From: Aspidiotus rigidus
Lineage: Eukaryota > Arthropoda > Insecta > Hemiptera > Diaspididae
NCBI GenBank assembly: GCA_035079385.1
Contig: JAVHKY010000054.1
Location: forward strand, 10,455,501-10,519,500
Direction: 5' to 3'
Length of the DNA: 64,000 nt
The notes beneath the pieces were generated by a model. That model made no database searches. It worked only from the letters and a program-made list of their open reading frames with translations, and was not told the DNA's origin. The translations under genes were made by a program, and so were the position numbers. Position 1 is the first letter of the stretch. Each line of letters starts with the position of its first letter. Below are positions 43,566 to 54,795 of the stretch, in pieces.

Positions 43566-46064
43566 GATGAGAATTAGCAGCTTAAACTGTATACGCATAT
43601 ACCCCTTACCTCCATAATTGTTATTCGACCACAAGGATATGTATTAATAGTAGCCAAGATAGTACCACCTGTGTAGTATCCTTTGCAATTGAGATTCCAA
43701 ACCAGTCCTGTTTAGGTTTTTTATGCAAGGTTTAAATTAAACTCTAGGTATGCTCAATTGACTTATAAAAATCTTGCAGGGTTCATCATTATAATTATAC
43801 AGAATCTGGGTAAGCAAAATACGTAGGGCGTCCCTTTCCTAGGCCACATGACTCCCAGATCTCATTTTAGTGCTAATATCACTTCTTCACATTTTCCTAC
43901 CCTCTCTTCGCTACACCTTTCAAATCTGTGTTCATATCCCTATATTAGATTTTGAACTATTTCCAAGCCTCCACTTTTGTGTACAGAGTTCCAAGTAGCC
44001 TTTGACCAAAATTTTGCGTACTAGTTGAAGAAGAGTAGCAAAATAATGTCTTGTGAGATAGACGAGCCGCTGATAAAGCATCCTTAAGTACAATGAAACC
44101 TCTTTAACTAGGGTATCCTTTCCAAGTGCAGCGAAAACACAACAATTTACTTAAACCATCGATAACAAATCAATATGCGTCATTATCTACCTCGGAGTAC
44201 TTACTCTTGTCCGTCTCTTCGATAAATCCTCTTAAAAAGGAATAAAGTACACCTATATAAAGATGTTCGGAACAGGGGAAGATGGAAGAATCGTGCCAAT
44301 AATTTTTTTCAATGGCATCAATCGATGCAGAAAATTATAAAGAGGCTCTCATCATCATTGAACGTGCGGTTCTTCTTTCAACGTCGGTTGCTCCTTCGGG
44401 ATGATTTTAACAAAGTATAGAAGACCCTTAAAAACTCATTATTATAGTAAATCTTTTTATTTTCTTCTTTTTACGTAATACACGGGGAACGTATAAAAAA
44501 TTACATACTGTATATCCTCGATATATACGAGAGTAGGTACCTTCGCTCTACTCACTCGTTCATGAACGGAGAAATCTTAGGTAGACTGCCGTGAATTCGA
44601 TTATAAAGGAAGATGAATTAAACGAACCGTGGTGTAATAAAAGATCTTTATCGTACTTATTTTTTCTTTCTATCTTTTCTTTTCCTTTCCTTTCTTTTGG
44701 TCCTTCCAGTGTCATCGGCGCAAAAGAGCGTATAGGTATTCGAAGTGCTTCCCAAAACGTCAAACAGAATAATATCGCCCGAATAAGTATATTAAAATAT
44801 TAAAAATGAAACGCACACGTATAGTACGAGTTGAAAATTTTACCTCTATGCCTTGTAACCCAAGATAACAGACGACCTGGAAAGAAAAACACCCATTCAC
44901 AGTACAAGGTTCGAGTCATTCACAATTTACGCTCATCGCATTAAGAAAAATTGACGTAGCGAAAAAACGTTTATTCTTTTTTTTTTTTTTTTTTATTTTG
45001 AGAAAAAAAAATTAATTTGAAAAAGAGTGTGTAAGATAGAAAACCATGAAAGTATATTAGTATACAGATGAAGAGGCAAAAAAACAGGTGCTGATTCGGT
45101 GACGTACGGCCTCACTGCTAGAGTAAATCTCATTTATCGCTTGACCGGACTAATGTAATGAAAACAGAGCGAAGAGTCCTCCCGAAGAGGCCGATCGGTC
45201 TGAGAGAGTTGAAGAGGGGAACGGCGTATGACGATACTAATGATGACAGACGATGGATGCTCCAGGTTGTCGGTAAAATGAAGAAAAGATCATCGTATCC
45301 TGTCACTGTGTGGATTTTAAGTAGAGGGTAAAGAACCCTCGTTGTTGTTAAATATACACGCCGAGGAAGAGGAAGGAAAGGACCATTCGTGCATGTTTGA
45401 ACACAAACCTTATCGTGTATATCGTAAGAGAATGCGACAGCCACTCCATCGGGTAGAAAATGAAAATAAGGAATACAAAAACCCGAATGTGGTACAAACA
45501 TGTACCAGGATGTGCAAATACCTTGTTATGACATGGATCGAAACTTAGTGGAGAAGAAATAAGGATGCAGACGATTTCCGAACGTCGACCGTCGACGTAA
45601 TTTCAGTTAGGTCGTTCGGTCAATTCAGAGTTAAAGAGTCGAAACGAAATACGATTTGACAATTCCATGGTTTGTAAATCTTACATGAGAACAAGAACTC
45701 TCTTTACTAGGCGCCGACCTCTTCTGGAACGCAACAATATAGACAGATAGTCAGGAATTGAGATAAATCAAGATAATTCAATCTCATGTTTTTATATCGA
45801 AATTTTGCGAAGTTTCTTTTTTGGAGCTTGATTCACTCCTTTACAAAAGGTGACGCTTTCTCTCATACTCTTAGTCCATTAGCAAAATTTTGTCGAGTCA
45901 CACCCGCTTGAAAAATAAAGACATAGTCTGTGGGGACCTCTTTTTGAAAATATCCGTCGTCCGGACCTTCTGACCTTGAAAGTGAATTTCAATATTTGAA
46001 TTATGCATGTATGAGCTAGGGAGACTTGGAAAAAAATTCTGTAAAGACGTACTAACCCATACCT
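43566..46064. other. No gene recognised
   Basis: AT-rich, with a T20 run near 44978. Short ORFs on both strands (for example 45130-45501 minus) have no motif or splice context. Confidence 0.4.
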
Positions 46065-46345
46065 TAATGTCCAATTGAAAAATGCTCTACAGGTAGAAAA
46101 CCACCAGGAAAGAAAGGTTTTCCCAGTTTTTGGTGTGATGTCATACTGACCCATTTCGACAGTGCGTTGATTATTTCTGGTCTCTTTTCGTTGATCCACT
46201 CTCCGAGAGTAGAGCCCTCGGTGCTTAGTCCGTTCCGGTCTCCATTCTGTGCATTTGCATTTCATCTTCGGAACTGATTTGCTTTCAACAGGGAAAGAAA
46301 GCCATCCAATACTTTCCGATTGTGAATGGGTGAGAAGTAGCAGCT
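46065..46345. repeat. Dispersed repeat R2, copy 3
   Basis: The clearest copy: ATGCTCTACAGGTAGAAAAC, GTCATACTGACCCATTTCG, GAGAGTAGAGCCCTCGGTGC, AACAGGGAAAGAAAGCC, then GTGAGAAGTAGCAGC. Confidence 0.6.
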
Positions 46346-46379
46346 AAAAGTTTCAAGTTTCAACACCCCTCGCACCCAT

Positions 46380-47110
46380 ACTTGAGCAAATCGTCACGAC
46401 TGGGACTATGGAAAAACTCTCACGGTTTTTTGACTGAATTGTTTTGGGGAAAACGTCACGAATTTTGGACTGGAATTACTCTTGAAAAACCCTTGTCAGT
46501 TTTTGCTTACTGGGACTATTTTTAGAAAGGCCGTAAGAAAACAAGTGACGGTTTTTATGCCCTTAAGATTGGAACTTCTTAGGAAAATCGTCACAAGGAG
46601 TGCTCGAACAAAATAGGACTTAGATCCAAAACTCAAATCCAAAATGGGATCCGGATATGATCCTATATTTATAGGGCTCAGATCCGATCCAAAGAGGTCC
46701 TGTATCTTCATTTCCAGTAGCATCCTGAATTTTCATTTTCCATGTGATCCGGATCTTGAAAGGTCCTATTTTCTTGAACGAGATCCAAATCCAAAAAGAT
46801 CCTATACACAGTATATTTTTTTTTCTCTGAGATTTTGATCCTAAAACATTCAGTATATTTTTTATTTGGGTTCTCGGTCCTGGAAAAACTGTTACCAAAA
46901 ACCGTCGCGCTTTTTGACCAGGAGTATAACTCTTGAAAAATTGTCACAGTTTTTGGACTGATCCTATGTTTGGAAGAGCGGTCACAAAAAACCGTCATGG
47001 TTCTAATATTTTATATGCTTCATAACTTTTAAGACTGGAACTCCTTTAAAAAATGGTTATAAGGTTTTTGTGCTGGGACTACTCTTGAAAAATTTGTCAC
47101 AGTTCTTTGA
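46380..47110. repeat. Degenerate tandem repeat split by a GGATCC repeat
   Basis: Units of about 60 bp read like ACTGGGACTACTCTTGAAAA plus CCGTCACGGTTTTTG. They occur at 46380-46600 and resume at 46870-47110. The inverted GGATCC-rich repeat lies between, and its flank holds the empty MITE site. Related units are at 35340-35420, 42495-42600 and 41330-41350. Confidence 0.7.
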
Positions 47111-47120
47111 CTGCTTAGTG

Positions 47121-48500
47121 TGGCGTCATCAATTGTTAAGACAATGAACCACTTGAACCTAATGAAGCGTCTTGAAATCAGAGTTGCAAAAAAAAACTTG
47201 TTTTTTTTAGTTTAAAACGAATTTTATGTTTAAAACATGTTTTGAATGATGGTTTTCAATTCCTTGCTTAAAACACGTTTTAAATGTTTTAAACATTTTT
47301 GAAACCGTTTTAAATCATTCAATTATTGTTTGGGACACATTTTTCGAGTTTTAACTATCGTTTTAAACACATTTTGAATGTTTTAAACATGGGTTTTAAA
47401 CATCGTTTAAAACAACGTTCTAATTTTTTTTTCAGCTTTTTCAACCCTGGGGAAATTGTTAAATATTCATTTTAAGTGAAGAATAATATTGAAAATATGG
47501 AAAAGAACAAGGTTTTTCATTTTTTTTTATGTATTGAAAAAAACAAGTTTTATACAAAAAACACATTTTAAACATATTTCCGTTTAAAACACAATTTTGA
47601 TTTTTTTGTGTTGTAAACATGTTTTAAACATTGTTTGCTTAAAACATCGCAACCCCGCTTGAAATAGTTTCACCAAGGTCGAAGTATGACGTCATCTGTA
47701 TGCTTGATCTGATATAGCGTGTGTACATCAGAGTATTGCAGCCAGCCAAAAGCCAAATTCAGCGGAATTTCCCTGATGAAGGAGGAGCTGAATGTTAGTT
47801 TTACTGGCGTCATCAATTGTTAAGACAATGAACCACTCGAAGCTAATGAAGCGTCTTGAAATCAGAGTTCCAAAAAAGAACGGTTTTTTTCGAAGAAAAC
47901 AAAAAACATTTTTTTTTTACTTCAAAACGAATTTTATGTTTAAAACATGTTTTGAATGATAGTTTTCAATTCCCTGCTTAAAACATGTTTTAAATGTTTT
48001 AAACATTTTTAAACCCGTTTTAAATCATTTAATTATTGTTTGGAACACATTTTTCGAGTTTTAACTATCGTTTTAAACACATTTTGAATGTTTTAAACAT
48101 CGGTTTTAAACATCGTTTAAAACAACGTTCTAATTTTTTTTTTCAACTTTTTCAACCCTGGGAAAATTGTTAAATATTCATTTTAAGTGAAGAATAATAT
48201 TGAAAATATGGAAAAGAACAAGGTTTTTCATTTTTTTTTTATGTATTGAAAAAAACAAGTTTTATACAAAAAACACATTTTAAACATAATATTTCCGTTT
48301 AAAACACAATTTTGATTTTTTTATGTTTTAAACATTAATTGTTTGAAATATCGCAACCCTGCTTGAAATGTTTTCACCGAGGGCGAAGTATGACGTCATC
48401 TGTATGCTTGATCTGATATAGCTTGTATACATCAGAGTATTGCAGCCAGCCAAAAGCCAAATTCAGCGGAATTTTCACTGATGACGGAGGAGCTGAAAGT
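47121..48500 (+). repeat. 684-bp tandem duplication rich in GTTTTAAAC
   Basis: TGGCGTCATCAATTGTTAAG at 47121 recurs at 47805. The copies stay aligned through CAGCCAGCCAAAAGCCAAATT and GATGAMGGAGGAGCTGAA, with small indels and few substitutions. The centre of each unit is dense in short palindromic TTTAAA and GTTTTAAACAT words. One TGACGTCA occurs in each unit (47687 and 48391). Confidence 0.93.
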
Positions 48501-51372
48501 GAGTTTTATTTAAACCTTTGTAAGCCAAAAGGTAAAATGAGGCAAATTTTTTCAGTTTTTCTAACTTTCTTTCCGCAAAATAGAAAACTCATTGCTTGAG
48601 TGTTCAAATTTCCAGCTTGACTGTTCCGCTCTCTAAGTCGACTAGCTTTGCCAAAGAATTGACAAAGATAAGAAAGATAGGTCCCCGCACAGTTCAGCTT
48701 TTCAGCCGTTCAGCACAGAAGCAGTGCAGTCATTCGATGGAGATTAATACCACGGTACATTATAGAGGTATTGACACAACGAGAAATTTCTGTCGCACGA
48801 ATTGTGTTAATTCATACGGAATTCCACTACGCTCGCAGCGATCGTTTGAATACCTTCCACACTCCACCTGTGTCCGAACCTTACCGGAGGTACCCTAATA
48901 TTGACGAAATTTTCGAGGGTTGTAAAAGGTGAAGAAATTCACCTAAGAAAATAATTTTTTTTTAAATAAGTAGAGCATGGTGAGTTGTCTATTCGTACCC
49001 GGTTTCAGATTTTTAGGTTAATACCTGATTCCTCTATGAATTTTTAAAAATTGATGAATTTACATTACCTAGTATTCATGTAGTTTTCATGCTTAGTAAT
49101 ACCTTGCAACGCTCCTAGCGTAGATTATATCAACTGACACAACTCAGGCGACAGTAACAAACACGGCTAATATACCTTTGTGTCAATACCTCTATAATGT
49201 ACCGCGATTAATACAAACTGGAGAATAGGTATCTTCCACAAGTATGACGAAGCCTCAATTCTCCTGATCGTTTCACCTGGACTCGCAGTCGCATAACTGA
49301 ATTTGGGCCAGACAGCACTACAAAAACGGCAACCAAATTTTTCAAGGTCTCTGTTTGAGCCGAAAGCCGAAGTTGAAATTTTCGGCAGCAATACTCTGGT
49401 ATTTATAAGAAAAGGCAATATGAACTAGTTAGCCTATGTTATTGTGTAACCTTGAGTATAGTACACTAGTTTGGATTTCTTTCATGGTTTTGTTGCAATG
49501 ACGTCATCAATGACTGTAACCTGATTAGGGACATGCGTGAGCTAAGAAATACTAACGGAGTCTATATATAGAGGGAGAGAGGATGCGGCATGAGTTAGTT
49601 AGTCCAAAGTATGATGAGGCTCTTAGTGCTCTATACTAGCTTAGATGAACTCAAGGCTGAGAGGCAAGTAAGCTATAGTCCTTTAGGGTAGTCAGCTTAA
49701 CTCACGCAAAACTAGACTGATACCAAGCTGAGAATTACTGGCGAGGGGCGTTACTAAAATATCATCATGACCAAGATAGAGATGATCGGCCAATATGATC
49801 GGATAAAATAGATATATAGATGAAGTGGGGGGATCACAATGTTGATATCTTGCTTGAAATCCACTGTCCAAGAGTACAGCCCTCGGTGCTCAATCCTTTC
49901 GGGTTTCCATTTTGTGTATTTGCTTTTCATCCTCTGAATTCACTCTCTTCCAACAAGGAAAGAAAGCCCGAGTCCGAGTAGGTAAGAAGTCTCTCGCACC
50001 TACGCACCCCTCACCCTATAAAAGTATTTTATTCATAGTAGCCAAGTTCGTATAATCCTCCAAGATATCCTTCGACATTATAGTTCCGAACCGCTAAACT
50101 CATTCAGAAGAAGGACTGAAGCGCTGAAGGGAAATTCGAGCTCCATAACCTTCCTTATTGAGATGGTCCCGGAAGAAATCTTGCCAATGGGTTGAATAGG
50201 TACAGAAAAACTATCGATTACTGCATAATACTTTATCAATGTTCACATACGCATTATCACATACTCTCAGAGAGCAAGTTTCCTGCACACATCATTTAAC
50301 TTCATTTTTCAATCCGTAGGTTTTTTTTAAGTCTCGAGGTCAACAATTCTTGACGGTAAACATCGTATGATTTTTTTTCAAAAAAACTTCCCCGTCCGAC
50401 TGGCGATTCCCAGGCTCCCTGTAAGTCGATCTTTTTGCCCTATTCGATCAGATCTCGACTCTACGCATCTGCACGCTGTATTCTAAATAGACTGTTTTTC
50501 AACTGGGAAAGAAAGTCGTCGTACTTTTACAATGCCCGAGTGGACGAGGAGTAGTAACTTTAAACTCTTACTTCAGTTAGCCTGGTAGTTGGCTGTTGTT
50601 ATAGATACAAGAAAAAAAAATTGACTTTACAATGACTGACTAGTGGATTCAAAAATTAGTTTTTCCAGCAATCACAATCTGTATATATAAAAAAAGAAAA
50701 GCTGTAAATAGTTTCTACTAGTCCGTTTACACTAATCCGGGCCAAGAGCCAATAGGAATACCATCGCGGATGAATGCAAAAATGGTGTAATTGAAACTAC
50801 TCTATTTCGAGTAAAGTATTTGTACGATATCGTTACTTATTACTATCGTCTCTCGTAATAAAAACGGGTACTGGTTCTAAATAGAGGATGAATTCAAATA
50901 ATATTAATATCGACCTCGGCGGTAGTGCCACATGCTATTTCATCTACCCCGCGCCACATCTTGCTTTAACGCGACCACAAACAAAAGCAGACGATTCAAC
51001 TCGTACGCAGTCGTGCGACGTCAAAACAGAATCCAATTCCTCCAAATTATCACGCGAGTGGAGAGAACTATTTTCTGAATAGTGATATGGAACATAATTA
51101 TGTTACAAATATTTTATACGATCGACTGCACTTTTTGAGCATTGGGTCAATATACCTTTCGAGTAAATCCTACACAACCCGAGAGGGTCATAAAATTGCT
51201 ATGCAGAAATCAATATGACTGGTTTCTAATGCGTTGTAATTACCTGGATTAATATCTCTGTCGAATAACGATATATTGGGTTGCGAGATTTGTACAAACA
51301 TCCAAAATGTAAAACCTAAATGAAGTTACAGGGCAATTTTTTGTTGCCAGAAGGGGCAATAAGCTTTTCTTT
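48501..51372. other. No gene confirmed
   Basis: Weak R2 relatives lie at 49855-50000 and 50375-50560. TGACGTCA is at 49499. A short inverted similarity links 48745-48780 (CGGTACATTATAGAGGTATT) and 49183-49206. A frame at 50888-51082, ending in a TAG, has host-like codon use but no recognisable motif or clear splice site. Confidence 0.4.
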
Positions 51373-51557
51373 GAATTAATTCGGTTCTCTAAAATATGAC
51401 CAGAAACATCTAACGACGACATACTCAACGATTCAAACGTACGGAGTAATTTGAATAGAGCCACAGAAATGAAAATACACCGAAGCGCTTTCGATTAGAA
51501 AACCATTGTCAACGGGGACGTGAAAGCAACTGAACCAACTCCGGCCGGCAACAAGAA

Positions 51558-52565
51558 CTACCAAAGAGGACATGACTGAACTAGCGAGTCATCACAATGT
51601 GAATCATACTCGTAAACTAATTCAATCAAACCCTCATCAGGTATGTACCTGTTAAGCACATTTAGGTTATCGTTATTCAGATGGAGAATAATTTCGATGT
51701 GTTCTAGCGCGGTACGTTTGAAAGCCGAGGACTCTCTGTGGAGGAGGGACTCAGATCCCTCTATGAAACCATGGCCAGTGGTAATAAGATGGTCCGCAAA
51801 TACCGAATCACCCAATTTCTTCTTTTCCCACGCCTTCCTATGCTCATCTATTCTAATTTTGAGCTGACGTCCAGTCTCGCCTATATAGACTCCATTACAA
51901 TCATTACACTCAATTTTGTAAACCCCGCTTCTTTCGACCAGTGGGATGAGGTCCTTTAACTTAACGAACAAGCTTTTTACAGTGTTCAGATTGTAAAACA
52001 CTGGCCGAAACCCAAATGGGCGGAGGACACGATCCAGTTGGGAAGAAAATTTCCCCAAAAACGGAAGCCTAATCCAACGTTTCCTACTATCTGACGCTGG
52101 ATTACGGGGGAGGGAGGTAGTGGGATCAAGGCATTTCCGAGTCAATTTCCTATGGACCATCAAGTCAATATCCAAGCTGATCTCGTTCACTCTGGCCAAG
52201 TGCTTTATAGTCAGAAGCTCCTGTTGAAAAGCGAGCTGAACCAATGGAATACTCGTCAACCGGTGGATATAACTATTGAAACCGGCATATTTGTGAGCAA
52301 CAGGGCAGAAAGATCTGCCGTAGACAGTAATATCGGTCGAGGTATCTTTTCTATATATGGCGAATTCGTGGGCACCTTGTCTATTAGAGAAAGTAAGGTC
52401 CAAAAAATTTATAGATGAACCGCCTACTTCCAACGTGAATTTGATGGATGGGTATAAACTGTTAAGATACCTGAGAAACCCCAAAAGGAGATCCCGTTGA
52501 CCGGTCCACAAACACAAAACATCGTCGACGTACCTGTGCCAATAATATATATGACCCAAAAACAC
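51558..52565 (-). pseudogene. PLE-A RT 3' part with intact GIY-YIG endonuclease
   Basis: An uninterrupted frame of 335 codons starts within the RT. HIYYWHRYVDDVLCLWTGQ carries the catalytic YVDD. Then come FLDLTFSNRQGAHEFAIYRK and the linker. The endonuclease follows, with RSGVYKIECNDCNGVYIGETG (GVY and YIG intact, Cx2C pair), KIRIDEHRKAWEKKKLG, FADHLITTGHGF and EHIEIILHLN. It is the best-preserved PLE endonuclease in the window. The upstream RT blocks are missing because of the head-to-head truncation, so it cannot be a working gene alone. Confidence 0.9.
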
Positions 52566-52575
52566 CTGACCAGGG

Positions 52576-53226
52576 AAATGTCGGTCTTTCGAGGCTACAT
52601 TAAAACGTAAGAAAAATAAGAAGCTTACCTCCCTCCTAAATTTGAATGCCTCCGCTGTCCAGGAAGTGAGTATTGACGTCAGCGTTATCCAAAAGTTTCA
52701 ACCGCGGGTTATAAATTATAGTAATGTTGATTTTGAGAGTGACGAGTTGTATCTCTTGGAGAAGGGGTTAAAATTCGGGTTACCCCCTCTTAATAATGCT
52801 AACACTTTGGCCAATGTTGTTGCGGACCTCGAAATAAAAATTTGGCCTGGGGTTAGTACTCAGAAAGCGTGTGCCGCCTTTGTCCGCCATACCCCCTTCC
52901 CTCGTATAAATGATCTGGCTTTTGAGGTGGTTAAGAGGATCAAGAGGAAGGTCAGGGAGGAGGGCTTAACCATAACTAAGGCTGATAAAGGGAATGCCAT
53001 CGTCGTTATGGATAAGTCCTCTTACGTCTCCAAGGTCTATGACGTTCTCGACCAGTGTGGCGCCAAGGAAAATACGGATTTCAATTTTCCAAATCACGTC
53101 AAAGAAGTTAGACGTGTTATAAACAATTGTGAATTTATTATCAAGACCCCTAAGCTTAAAAGAATGCTTCTTGAGCCCAATCCAGTGCCGCCCCTCTTGT
53201 ACGGGCTACCTAAGGTTCATAAGAGG
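52576..53226 (+). pseudogene. PLE-A N-terminal and early RT region, cut by gypsy LTR
   Basis: It is collinear with 14210-14777 and then 17413-17503 of the first locus: LEKGLKFGLPPLNNANTLAN, ITKADKGNAIVVMDKSSYVS, FIIKTPKLKRMLLEPNPVPP and LLYGLPKVHKR. It spans the point where family B sits in the other locus, giving an unoccupied reference for that insertion. The frame is open to 53226. Homology then stops abruptly at TG, the first bases of the gypsy LTR. Confidence 0.88.
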
Positions 53227-54772
53227 TGCGGTATCTTTTTTCGAGACGTCTTCTCAAATTTTAGTGAAATTAATATCGTAGAAAAGAAAGATCGGAAAAC
53301 AAGACAGAAAGAAATTTGGTCCAGGGATGCCACGATGTTTTTATAGGGAAACACCGAAACCTGTCGCTACTAATTTGAGGAAGAGCGCAGTTTTTATTTA
53401 AATTTTAAGAAAAGAGACCCCGCCCCCCAATATTAGACGGCGATCTTTTCCGAGTCGGATTTTAGTTGAAGTACAGCGAACATATCCGACCGACGCTTGC
53501 GTTTGTTGAGCTTAAAAAAAAAGAAATTCAGAAATCGACGGTAAACATGTGTATTAGATGATCAAAAAAAACAAACAAAAAATGTCACAGAAATAAAACA
53601 AAAAAAGAAAAAATTGAAAAAACACTGGGAACTAGCAAAAAAAAAAAAAACAATAAATAAATAAATTATAATATAATCGGAATGTGAAAGAGATCAGGGA
53701 CTGAGTGACCTGGCCAACAATTTTTTTTTTTTTAAACAATCATTTTTAAACATTACTTTTTTACAAAAGCCCCCCCCCCTACTTTTTGGGCACAGAGACA
53801 CATCGTTTAAATTAAGAGGAAAACAGTGGAGGAAAAGTCATTGCGCGAATCGAATCAAAATATAATGTATAACTATGGGAGAAATTTAGCCAAAAAAAAA
53901 CAAAACAAAAGAAAGAGAGTGTCAAATTGGAAGAAGAGAAAAAAAAAATAAAAAAAATTGAATTTCGAAAAAGAAGAGGGGACATAAAAAGGTGGAATAC
54001 TCGAGGGGGATCGCTAGCCTCTCACGTGTGCGTCAGATCCCTGAAGGAAATTCTCCTTGACATAGTATATTCCCCTCAGGGACGTGAGCCTCTACGGGTG
54101 CCCCGCTGACCTTACCCCGAGCATCCAAAAAAAAAAAACTAGACGCGGAATACCTAGGGGGACAACTATCCTATTCGTCGGACTCGCTTCCTGAACCTAG
54201 GTACCCGGAGTGGACTATTCGGGGGGACAACTATCCAACAACTTAGGACTCGCCTCCGTGACCCGTCACCACCCATAAAAAGGAATAACTAAAACTAAAA
54301 TTCGCTACAATGAAGGGAATCGCAAGAACTCGACTTTAGCGCAGGGCCGTGGCACACCCACACTTTAAAGACGCGAATCTTGGATATAGGAACCGATATA
54401 GGGCCGAGGCTCTCCCATATCTTGGAAACGACAAGGGACTTTTATGGAGAAGACCGATATCTCTGTGCCCCTGACTTTCGAATAATTTAGAGAACTTAAC
54501 TTTAGAAGAAACCACCCTTCCCAGAAATATTAATTAAATCCAAATTACAAAACACAAAAAATTATTACGAACAAAAAAAATCCCGCCCCAAAGACACAAA
54601 CGCATAATAAAAAAAATTACAAACTTTCGGTTACGTACCGTGTTATGTAGACTCGTTGGTAGAGATGTGCACATTCCACCGCAGATCTGTGAATAATTTC
54701 CTGAAAAGTTCTAAAAGAAAAAGTACGTGCAAATATATGAATTTATAGTGTTGTGACCCCTGGCTAGTGACA
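53227..54772 (-). repeat. 3' LTR, 1546 bp
   Basis: The minus-strand U3 starts TGTCACTAGCCAGGGG at 54772, directly after the polypurine tract. The other end is ...GATACCGCA at 53227, where PLE homology breaks. The LTR thus has TG...CA ends. A TATAAAT-like element lies about 25 bp into U3 and an AATAAA signal at 53398-53393. A tandem pair of about 65 bp containing GGGGGACAACTATCC lies at 54157-54270. The partner LTR is outside the window, so identity cannot be measured. Confidence 0.82.
53393..53398 (-). promoter_or_regulatory. AATAAA polyadenylation signal in LTR
   Basis: TTTATT on the plus strand, about 165 bp before the LTR end. It is a plausible end-of-R signal, inferred from position only. 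Confidence 0.4.
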
Positions 54773-54795
54773 CCCCCCCCCCATTTTTCTCTTTT
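54773..54795 (-). other. Polypurine tract
   Basis: The minus strand reads AAAAGAGAAAAAT followed by G10, then TG of the LTR. It is 23 nt with a single pyrimidine, in the exact place required for plus-strand priming. Confidence 0.85.

Larger units (their letters stand above)
51373..53226. mobile_element. Second head-to-head Penelope-like locus, family A
   Basis: A minus-strand 3' copy with tail (51373-52573) is joined to a plus-strand copy (52576-53226). The junction (GACCAG-GG-AAATGTCGG) differs from that of the first locus, so the inversion arose independently. Here the tail is on the minus-strand arm. The plus copy is cut off at 53226 by the LTR of the gypsy element, so its remainder and the second target duplication would lie beyond the right edge. 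Confidence 0.87.

Noticed and set aside
50888..51082. Terminal host exon ending in TAG
   Set aside because: Codon use looks host-like, but there is no convincing acceptor and no recognisable protein. It is kept only as a remark in the region entry.
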